Assembly (NCBI GenBank): GCA_964485515.1
Contig: CAZALT010000058.1
Location: forward strand, 1 to 19,187
DNA: 19,187 bases
Source of the DNA: CAZALT01 sp964485515
GTDB taxonomy: Bacteria; Actinomycetota; Acidimicrobiia; Acidimicrobiales; Acidimicrobilacustridaceae
Reading direction: 5' to 3'
Below are positions 6,646-13,105 of this stretch, one piece after another (position 1 is the stretch's first letter; each line of letters opens with the position of its first letter). The notes under the pieces are model-generated. The model had not been told where the DNA came from. It was given only the letters and a program-made list of their open reading frames with translations, and ran no database searches. A program made the position numbers and the translations under genes.

Positions 6646-8192
6646 ATGTCGATAGGCGCCGATGAGCAGTTCGACACCGTCCTCGTCGTCGACTTCGGCG
6701 CCCAGTACGCCCAGCTGATCGCCCGCCGCGTCCGCGAGGCGCGCGTGTACAGCGAGATCGTCCCGCATTCGATCACCGCGGCCGAGCTGGCCGAGCGCCG
6801 GCCGGCGGGCATCATCTTCAGCGGTGGCCCCAAGTCCGTCCACGTCGACGGTGCCCCGCTCATCGACCCCGCGGTGTACGACCTCGGCATCCCGATCCTT
6901 GGCATCTGCTACGGCGCCCAGATGCTGGCCCAGCAGCTCGGTGGCGAGGTGTCCAACACCGGTCAGGGCGAGTACGGCAAGACCGAGCTCGACGTCGTCG
7001 CCGCCGACTCGTGCCTGCTCACCGACCTGCCGATCTCGCAGCAGGTGTGGATGAGCCACTTCGACTCGATCGGCCAGGCACCGTCGGGCTTCACGGTCAC
7101 CGCCACCACCGCCGTCGCCCCGGTCGCCGCGCTCGAAGACCGCGAGCGCGGCTTCTACGGCGTGCAGTTCCACCCTGAGGTCATCCACACGCCGCACGGC
7201 CAGGACGTCCTCGAGCGCTTCCTCTACGACGCCTGCGACTGCAGCCCCACCTGGACGATGACGTCGATCATCGAGGCGTCGGTCGAGGCCATCCGCGAGC
7301 AGGTCGGCACGGGCCGGGCCATCTGCGGGCTGTCCGGCGGGGTCGACTCCGCAGTGGCCGCCGCGTTGGTCCACAAGGCCATCGGCTCGCAGCTCACCTG
7401 TGTGTTCGTCGACACCGGCCTCATGCGCATGGACGAGGGCGACCAGGTGGTCGAGACCTTCCAGCGCCACCAGGGCATCGAGCTCATCCACGTGCGCGCC
7501 GCCGATCGCTTCTTCGATCGCCTGTCGGGGATCACCGACCCGGAGGAGAAGCGCAAGACCATCGGTGAGCTGTTCATCCGGGTGTTCGAGGACGCTTCGG
7601 GCGGCATCGAAGACGCCAACTTCTTGGTGCAGGGCACGCTGTACCCCGACGTCATCGAGTCGGGCACGAGCGACGCCGCCAAGATCAAGAGCCACCACAA
7701 CGTGGGCGGCCTGCCCGACGACATGGAGTTCGAGCTCGTCGAGCCGTTGCGTGCCCTGTTCAAGGACGAGGTCCGACGGGTCGGCACCGAGCTCGGTCTG
7801 CCCGACGAGATCGTCTGGCGTCAGCCGTTCCCCGGTCCGGGGCTGGGCGTGCGCATCATCGGCGAGGTCACGCCCGACAAGGTCGAGATGCTCCAGCGCG
7901 CCGACCTCATCGTGCGCCAGGAGGTCCACAAGGCGGGTCTCGACCGCGAGATCTGGCAGGCCTTCGCCGTGCTGCCCGACATCCGCAGCGTCGGGGTCAT
8001 GGGCGACGAGCGCACCTATGCGCATCCGATCATCATCCGGGCGGTCACCAGCGACGACGCCATGACCGCCGACTGGGCCCGCCTGCCCTACGAGCTGCTC
8101 GAGACCATGTCGAGCCGCATCATCAACGAGGTGCCGGGCATCAACCGGGTGGCCTACGACATCACGTCGAAGCCCCCCGGCACCATCGAGTG
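6646..8192 (+). CDS. guaA: GMP synthase (glutamine-hydrolysing), 3' end lost in the N gap
   Basis: Converts XMP, glutamine and ATP to GMP in the cytosol. The glutamine amidotransferase domain comes first, with Cys88 (GICYGAQ), His176 and Glu178 (FHPEV). The ATP-pyrophosphatase domain has the P-loop SGGVDS (230-235). The dimerisation domain follows, with RQPFPGPGLGVRIIGE and the C-terminal VAYDITSKPPGTIE. 515 residues are readable and the frame then runs into ten N. GMP synthases normally end PGTIEWE, so only the last Trp-Glu-stop should be missing. An out-of-register copy of PGTIEWE-stop lies on the other side of the gap (8291-8314). A gene of normal length is therefore recovered if the two copies are overlaid. 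ATG 6646 comes 3 nt after the guaB3 stop, with GAGGT directly in front; translation is probably coupled. Confidence 0.95.
8176..8192 (+). other. Left copy of 17-bp direct repeat at guaA 3' end (candidate att site)
   Basis: cccggcaccatcgagtg codes for the last readable guaA residues and is cut off by the N run. The same 17 bases recur at 8291-8307, with different sequence upstream of the second copy. The identity may be longer, because the left copy stops at the gap. The 3' end of guaA is a known integration site of tyrosine-recombinase islands, so this could be an attachment site. An assembly artefact is the alternative. Confidence 0.5.
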
Positions 8193-8202
8193 NNNNNNNN
8201 NN
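8193..8202. other. Scaffold gap (10 N)
   Basis: Ten undetermined bases. A round number such as ten is usually a placeholder, so the true distance is unknown. Open frames drawn across it on either strand are meaningless. Confidence 0.98.
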
Positions 8203-8253
8203 CATCGCGGCCGCAGCCTTGCTGGCCGCGATGGGGATCGAACGCTTGGACAC
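8203..8253 (-). CDS. 5' end of an unidentified gene running into the gap
   Basis: On the minus strand GAGGAGG (8259-8265) is followed by 5 nt and GTG 8253, giving MSKRSIPIAASKAAAAM before the N run. This is the strongest ribosome binding site seen in the window. Seventeen residues are too few to identify a family; the basic, alanine-rich start is compatible with a DNA-binding or exported protein. The gene points into the gap, away from the guaA remnant. Its first codons also hold a 10-base perfect inverted repeat (8203-8212 with 8224-8233), which might explain why the contig ended here. If the contig end is chimeric, the fragment belongs elsewhere in the genome. Confidence 0.45.
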
Positions 8254-8290
8254 GTGTTCCTCCTCACAAGGTAGAGCGATGTCGCTTGAT

Positions 8291-8314
8291 CCCGGCACCA
8301 TCGAGTGGGAGTAG
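8291..8314 (+). pseudogene. Displaced guaA 3' end (PGTIEWE-stop), right copy of the direct repeat
   Basis: The codons CCC GGC ACC ATC GAG TGG GAG TAG encode the invariant GMP synthase C-terminus. They are preceded by unrelated DNA (ttgat) instead of the rest of guaA. The first 17 bases equal 8176-8192. Either this is an attR-like remnant left by an inserted element, or it is the true guaA end attached to a chimeric contig end. The next gene starts 10 nt after this stop, as expected for the original gene order downstream of guaA. Confidence 0.6.
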
Positions 8315-8324
8315 CCCGGAGATC

Positions 8325-9452
8325 GTGGCGAACGTCAGCGGCGAGGTGGGAAGCGACTGGCGGCGACGGGTCCTCGTGCCGATCTTGCTGCTGGCTCTGG
8401 TGGGCACGCTCCTCGGGGTCGGCATGGCATTCCTCGACCTCTCGCGCACTCGAGACACCAACGGCGATCTGATCCAGACCGGACCGGGCGGTCCGGCGGC
8501 GGAGATCGTGCACGAGGACTTCCCTGATGCACGCCGGTCCCGCGTCGGTGAGCACGATGGTCCGATGTTCTATGCAATCGCTCGGGCCCCCATGGATCTC
8601 GATGAGGTGTCCCAGAGCCTCGACCGTCCCCGTTACCGGCTCCAGCATCCGCTCTTCGCGTGGGCCGCGTGGATCTTGCACCCGAGTGGTGGAGGCCCCG
8701 GTCTGCTGTCGGCGTTCGTGATCGTCGGCGTCCTCGCGCTCTTCGGCGGTGGTGTCGCCACCGGCCTCCTGGCTCGGAGCCTGGGTGGTCCCCTCTGGCT
8801 CGCTGCGGTCTTCCCGATCCTGCCCGGTGCGGTCATGTCCGTGCGGATCACGGTGGGCGACACGCTGGCCGTGGCACTGATGCTGGGCGCGTCGGTGTTG
8901 TTCATCCGTGGTCGGACAGTCGCATCAACCGTGTTCGCCGTGCTCGCCGTGCTCACGAAGGAGCCGATGTGGTTGACGTTCGTCGGTCTGGCGCTGTGGC
9001 GTCGAGATGGGCGCAGTCTGTGGTTCGTCGGTGTGCCGGCCGCGGTCGCACTGGCGTGGATGGTCTTCCTTCGCCTCACGGTCCCGACCTCGGGTGCAGA
9101 GGTGATCGAGTTCGTCGTTCCGCTCACGGGGTTCGTGCGGTCCTGGGCGTGGTGGCTCGATGGCGACTCGCCCTATGCCTTCCTCTCCGTCGTGGCCGCT
9201 GTGGTGGTCGCGATCATCGCGTTGGTCAGACGTCGTCGGACTCACCCGCTGTGGTGGCCCGTGGCCATCAACCTCGCGTTCGTCATGGTCCTCGACCGCG
9301 ATGTGCTCGGGCTCGAACGCAATGGAACCCGCATGAGTCTCGCCTTGCTCGTCTTGGGACTGGTCGCCCTCACGTCGCCAGGGGTCTCCGATCCCGTGGA
9401 CGATGCTCCGTTGCCGGCTGGACTAGGCGGTGCGGAGGCCTCCGGTGGGTGA
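8325..9452 (+). CDS. Polytopic membrane protein, GT-C glycosyltransferase-like
   Basis: A 375-residue integral membrane protein with about ten hydrophobic segments. The first is at about 16-37 and the rest lie between about 110 and 355. The loop after the first helix carries Asp78 in HDGPMFYAIARAP, followed by DRPRYRLQHPLFAW. This resembles the acidic outer loop of polyprenyl-phosphate-sugar-dependent GT-C transferases, where an Asp in DGxFY next to the first helix is catalytic. An LTKEPMW stretch further on also occurs in that type of protein. Transfer of a sugar to a cell-envelope polymer is therefore likely, but donor and acceptor are unknown. GTG 8325 lies 10 nt after the guaA stop copy, with GGAG close in front. 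Its last 30 bp overlap the convergent gene on the minus strand. Confidence 0.75.
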   Translation: MANVSGEVGSDWRRRVLVPILLLALVGTLLGVGMAFLDLSRTRDTNGDLIQTGPGGPAAEIVHEDFPDARRSRVGEHDGPMFYAIARAPMDLDEVSQSLDRPRYRLQHPLFAWAAWILHPSGGGPGLLSAFVIVGVLALFGGGVATGLLARSLGGPLWLAAVFPILPGAVMSVRITVGDTLAVALMLGASVLFIRGRTVASTVFAVLAVLTKEPMWLTFVGLALWRRDGRSLWFVGVPAAVALAWMVFLRLTVPTSGAEVIEFVVPLTGFVRSWAWWLDGDSPYAFLSVVAAVVVAIIALVRRRRTHPLWWPVAINLAFVMVLDRDVLGLERNGTRMSLALLVLGLVALTSPGVSDPVDDAPLPAGLGGAEASGG

Positions 9453-10325
9453 GTCGGTGGTGGCCCGATCGGCCTCGGGCGTCGTCGTCACTACGGCGGG
9501 CCTGTCGCTCGCGCCGGGCAGGTGGACCTCGAACCGGGTGGCGTCCTCCAGCGCGATCCCTGCCGCGGCGGCCAGCGCCGGAGCGACCAGGCGCACCTCG
9601 TCGGGGGTGACGTCCACCTCGAGGCGGAGGGCGGGAACCGACCGCTCGTAGGTGGAGCCCCGGTAGACCTGGGTCATCGTGCGCTCCGCCTCGATCCACA
9701 CCGCATCGACCACTGGGGTGCAGTCGAGCTCGTCTTGGACCAGGCCCCGCCGCGTCGGATCGATGATCAGCGCGATGGTGGCGTGCGGTTCGACCTCGTC
9801 GGGATCCTCGACCGCCTTCAAGATCGGGCTGGCCGGAGCTGTGGACACCGGAGCCGCGGATTCCGGAGCCGGGGACACCGGTGTGACTGCGGTGCTCGGC
9901 GGTGGGCCCGTGGTGACGGCGAACGGGATCGGGGTGTGCCGGTGCTCGACGGGTGGGGCCGGGCGTTCGTCTCCGAGTCCGTGACGACGCAGGACGCCGT
10001 TGAGGGTCGACATGAAGGGCTTCGTCTCGTCGTGCGACCACGCGCCACCCCGGGCGGAGCCGGTTGGCGGATCGACGACGTGGCCGACGACCTGCCAGCT
10101 GGTGAGGCTGAACCGCTGTCCGGTCTCGTGGTCTGGTCGGGTCCAGTCGATCGCCTCACGTGGAGGAGGTGGTGGGGCCGCGACGTGCCAGCCGATCATC
10201 TCGAGGTCGGCGAACAAGAGGGTGGGCGGTCGGACGCCGTCGAAGTCGACGGCCAGGCGCACGGTGCCGTTCGCTCCCTTGGGGACGATGCGAACGGCGA
10301 GGTCGATGTCGTCGGGTTCTGCCAT
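9423..10325 (-). CDS. Hypothetical protein, 300 residues, two domains joined by a Pro/Ala/Thr linker
   Basis: I do not recognise this protein. It is soluble, with no signal peptide or membrane helix. The N-terminal part (about 1-110) begins with alternating strands (DDIDLAVRIVPKG, TVRLAVDFDG). A low-complexity Pro/Ala/Ser/Thr stretch of about 50 residues follows. The C-terminal part (from about residue 180) has ATIALIIDPTRRGLV, a Trp-containing strand and PALRLEVDVTPDEVRLV, suggesting a second alpha/beta domain. ATG 10325 is used; an in-frame GTG at 10331 adds two residues, and no clear ribosome binding site helps to choose. It is divergent from pcrA and converges with a 30-bp overlap on the membrane protein gene. 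It could act alone; no partner is suggested by context. Confidence 0.75.
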   Translation of the reverse strand: MAEPDDIDLAVRIVPKGANGTVRLAVDFDGVRPPTLLFADLEMIGWHVAAPPPPPREAIDWTRPDHETGQRFSLTSWQVVGHVVDPPTGSARGGAWSHDETKPFMSTLNGVLRRHGLGDERPAPPVEHRHTPIPFAVTTGPPPSTAVTPVSPAPESAAPVSTAPASPILKAVEDPDEVEPHATIALIIDPTRRGLVQDELDCTPVVDAVWIEAERTMTQVYRGSTYERSVPALRLEVDVTPDEVRLVAPALAAAAGIALEDATRFEVHLPGASDRPAVVTTTPEADRATTDSPTGGLRTA

Positions 10326-10445
10326 GCCCACAGGATCGCCACCATGCGTGAACGATCGACCGCCGGGCAGTCACGGCCCAGTGAAGGGTTGATGACGCGG
10401 ATCTTGGACGGAGCGTGGTGTTCCGGCGCCGAAGGGTGGTCCTTG

Positions 10446-10460
10446 GTGGTCGCCGACCAC
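10446..10460. promoter_or_regulatory. Palindrome in the divergent region before pcrA
   Basis: GTGGTC-GCC-GACCAC is a perfect 6-base inverted repeat, about 85 bp upstream of the pcrA -10. A second small hairpin (ggccc-gag-gggcc) lies at 10485-10497. The 235-bp region between the two divergent starts holds no convincing gene. The palindrome could be an operator. No known regulator box is recognised. Confidence 0.3.
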
Positions 10461-10545
10461 GGACCTGGACGTGTCGCCACCGCTGGCCCGAGGGGCCGGG
10501 GAGGTCGGGAGCGCCGGGGCCACCGGGTGTGTCACCGCTCGCCGG

Positions 10546-10551
10546 TAGGGT
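10546..10551 (+). promoter_or_regulatory. -10 hexamer TAGGGT for leaderless pcrA
   Basis: CGGTAGGGT is followed by 9 nt and then ATG 10561. No Shine-Dalgarno sequence precedes the ATG, so the transcript probably starts at or within a few bases of it. Inferred from spacing. Confidence 0.5.
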
Positions 10552-10560
10552 CTGGTCGTC

Positions 10561-12936
10561 ATGAGCAGCAACGCCGGCCTGTCCGCCGATGGACCTTTCG
10601 ACGAGCCCGGTGGACGCCGTCCGATCGAGCGACCCGACCTCCTGGAGGGGCTCAACCCGGTCCAGGCCGAGGCGGTCGTGCACGACGAGGGGCCGCTGCT
10701 CATCATCGCCGGTGCCGGTTCCGGCAAGACCCGGGTGCTCACCTCGCGCATCGCCCACCTCATCCGCGAGGGGGGCATCTCGCCGTTCGAGATCCTGGCC
10801 ATCACCTTCACCAACAAGGCAGCCGACGAGATGAAGCACCGCGTCGGTGCCCTCGTCGGGTCCGTCGCCCAGAAGATGTGGGTGTCCACCTTCCACTCGG
10901 CCTGCGTGCGCATCCTGCGCCGCGACGCCAGTGCCATCGGGTTCCCGTCGTCGTTCACCATCTACGACCAGGCCGACGCCGTGCGTCTCGCCGGCTACGT
11001 CATCCGCGACCTGGGCCTCGACGCCAAGAAGTTCCCGGCCCGCTCCATCCAGGCGTCGATCAGCGCGGCCAAGAACGAAGGCCGTTCCGCCGAGAGCTAC
11101 GCCGCGACCGCGTCGAACATCTTCGAGCGCAAGCTGTCGGAGATCTTCACCGAGTACCAGGCCCGCCTCCTCAAGGCCGGCGCCATGGACTTCGACGACC
11201 TGCTGTCCAACACCGTCGTGCTCTTCCGCGAGCACCCCGAGGTGCTGCGCCACTACCAGCAGCGCTTCAAGCACGTGCTGGTCGACGAGTACCAGGACAC
11301 CAACCACGTCCAGAACGAGATCGTGGTCATGCTGGCGTCGGAGCACCGCAACATCTGCGTGGTGGGCGACGGCGACCAGTCCATCTACAAGTTCCGCGGC
11401 GCCGACCTGCGCAACATCTTGGAGTTCGAGAACGCCTTCCCCGACACCACCGTCATCCTCCTCGAGCAGAACTACCGCTCCACCCAGCGCATCCTCGACG
11501 CGGCGAACTCCGTCATCAACAACAACTTCAGTCGTCGCCCCAAGGAGCTGTGGACCGCGGCGGGCCAGGGCGAGGCCATCATCCGCTACCACGCCGACGA
11601 CGAGGGCGACGAGGCGCAGTGGGTGGCCAGCCAGATCGCCCACCTGCACGACGGTGGCACCTACCGCTGGAACGACATGGCGATCTTCTACCGGACCAAC
11701 GCGCAGAGCCGCGTGGCCGAGGAGTACCTCATGCGGGTCGGCATCCCGTACAAGGTCGTGGGCGGCACCCGCTTCTACGACCGGCGCGAGATCAAGGACG
11801 CCCTCGCCTACGTCAAGGCCGTGGTCAACCCCATCGACGAGGTGTCGCTCAAGCGGGTCATCAACGCGCCCAAGCGGGGCGTGGGCGACACCACCGTGGC
11901 CAAGCTCGACACCTGGGCCCGGCAGCGGGGCGAGTCGTTCATCGAGGCGCTCCGCCACGCCGAACAGGCGGGGGTCACCGGACGTGCGGTCAAGGGCATC
12001 GCCTCGTTCCTGGCCCTCATCGACGACCTGGCCGACAAGGTGCCCGAGGGTCCCGCTGCGCTCATCGAAGCCGCGCTCGTGCGGTCGGGCTACACCGACG
12101 AGCTCGAAGCCGAGCACACCATCGAGTCGGAGGGTCGCATCGAGAACCTCGGCGAGCTGGTCGGCGCGGCCAAGGACTACGGATCGGTCGAGGAGTTCCT
12201 CGAACAGGTCAGCTTGGTGGCCGACACCGACCAGCTCGACGAGGACGAGTCCTCGGTCGTGCTCATGACGCTGCACTCGGCCAAAGGGCTCGAGTATCCG
12301 GTGGTGTTCCTCATCGGTCTCGAAGACGGCGTGTTCCCCCACATGCGCGCCGTCGCGGATCCCGACGAGCTCGAGGAGGAACGGCGCCTCTGCTACGTCG
12401 GCATCACCCGGGCCAAGGAGCGGCTCTACCTCAGCCACGCCTGGAGCCGCACGCTGTTCGGCGCCACGCAGTACAACCCGCCCAGCCGGTTCCTCGACGA
12501 GATCCCCGAGCAGCTCGTCCAGGAGGTCAAGGGCCAGCGGCGCGGCTCACGACGGTCGAGCTACGGCTCCGGTTCGAGCTACGGGTCGGCCAGCCGCGGA
12601 TCTGGTGGGAGCTATCGGGCCGGTCGTTCCGAGCGAGGCAACGACCAGTGGCGCGACCGCAGGTCCGAACGTGAGGCATGGGATGCGCACCGCGACGACG
12701 TCGTCGAGTCCGCCATCGCAGCTGGCGGGCGCGCCCCCAACCCTCCGCAGCCCAGCGGCGCCGACGCCATCGGCCTCAAGGTCGGTGACGACGTCGGGCA
12801 CAAGACCTTCGGCGAGGGCGTCATCATCCACATCGAAGGTGCCGGCGACAAGACCGAAGCCACGGTGCACTTCGCCGGCGTCGGTGAGAAGCGCCTCCTG
12901 CTCGCGTGGGCCCCGCTCGACAAGCTCAACGGCTGA
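10561..12936 (+). CDS. pcrA: ATP-dependent DNA helicase PcrA/UvrD (superfamily 1)
   Basis: A 3'-5' DNA helicase of repair and of transcription-replication conflict control. All SF1A motifs are visible in 791 residues: Walker A GAGSGKT (51-57), TFTNKAADEMK, Walker B DEYQDT (242-247), GDGDQSIYKFRGA, NYRST, TLHSAKGLEYPVVFL, and motif VI VGITRAKERLYLSHA with Arg617. A Ser/Gly/Arg-rich loose linker (about 660-730) leads to the C-terminal Tudor-like domain (about 737-791, GLKVGDDVGHKTFGEG), which in PcrA and UvrD contacts RNA polymerase. It lacks the nuclease domain of AdnAB and RecB. The length matches actinobacterial UvrD1/PcrA. The start is fixed by the leaderless -10 box and by the Q-motif region NPVQAEAV beginning at about residue 32. 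Confidence 0.97.
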   Translation: MSSNAGLSADGPFDEPGGRRPIERPDLLEGLNPVQAEAVVHDEGPLLIIAGAGSGKTRVLTSRIAHLIREGGISPFEILAITFTNKAADEMKHRVGALVGSVAQKMWVSTFHSACVRILRRDASAIGFPSSFTIYDQADAVRLAGYVIRDLGLDAKKFPARSIQASISAAKNEGRSAESYAATASNIFERKLSEIFTEYQARLLKAGAMDFDDLLSNTVVLFREHPEVLRHYQQRFKHVLVDEYQDTNHVQNEIVVMLASEHRNICVVGDGDQSIYKFRGADLRNILEFENAFPDTTVILLEQNYRSTQRILDAANSVINNNFSRRPKELWTAAGQGEAIIRYHADDEGDEAQWVASQIAHLHDGGTYRWNDMAIFYRTNAQSRVAEEYLMRVGIPYKVVGGTRFYDRREIKDALAYVKAVVNPIDEVSLKRVINAPKRGVGDTTVAKLDTWARQRGESFIEALRHAEQAGVTGRAVKGIASFLALIDDLADKVPEGPAALIEAALVRSGYTDELEAEHTIESEGRIENLGELVGAAKDYGSVEEFLEQVSLVADTDQLDEDESSVVLMTLHSAKGLEYPVVFLIGLEDGVFPHMRAVADPDELEEERRLCYVGITRAKERLYLSHAWSRTLFGATQYNPPSRFLDEIPEQLVQEVKGQRRGSRRSSYGSGSSYGSASRGSGGSYRAGRSERGNDQWRDRRSEREAWDAHRDDVVESAIAAGGRAPNPPQPSGADAIGLKVGDDVGHKTFGEGVIIHIEGAGDKTEATVHFAGVGEKRLLLAWAPLDKLNG

Positions 12937-13014
12937 TCCACGGGCATGCCGGTCGGTTCGCCGGGGCGCACCGCGAGACCAGGCGACGATGACGCGAGCG
13001 CATACGTCGTCTGC

Positions 13015-13046
13015 CAGGTCACGCTCGGTCCAGGTCACGTTCGGTC
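13015..13046 (+). repeat. 16-bp tandem direct repeat upstream of the AMP-ligase gene
   Basis: caggtcacgctcggtc (13015-13030) and caggtcacgttcggtc (13031-13046) differ at one base, and a third copy seems to begin (cagg). They end 60 bp before GTG 13106, inside the 169-bp space after pcrA. Head-to-tail copies at this distance fit binding sites for a regulator of the downstream gene. Nothing else recognisable lies in this space. Confidence 0.5.
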
Positions 13047-13105
13047 CAGGGGTGCGGTCTCGCGCCCGGTGTGCGCTGCGCCGCCCCATCGGCCAGATTG
13101 GAGGC

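Noticed and set aside
5434..8301. A 955-codon minus-strand frame across guaB3 and guaA
   Set aside because: It passes through the N gap and mirrors two genuine genes. Only the 17 codons with their own ribosome binding site at 8203-8253 are kept.
8190..8324. In-frame extension of the GT-C-like gene upstream through the N run
   Set aside because: The N run has unknown length, so the frame has no meaning there. The guaA stop copy and GTG 8325 give a better start.
10370..10560. Possible small gene between the divergent starts (MTRILDGAWCSG...)
   Set aside because: It has no ribosome binding site, runs into the pcrA gene in the wrong frame, and the composition is not clearly coding.
10156..12438. 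A 760-codon minus-strand frame opposite pcrA
   Set aside because: Composition is Val/Asp/Gly/Glu-rich antisense shadow; all helicase motifs are on the plus strand.
12605..13105. Upstream extension of the AMP-ligase frame
   Set aside because: It overlaps the pcrA C-terminus in another frame, and the extra residues are Ser/Arg/Pro-rich shadow sequence.
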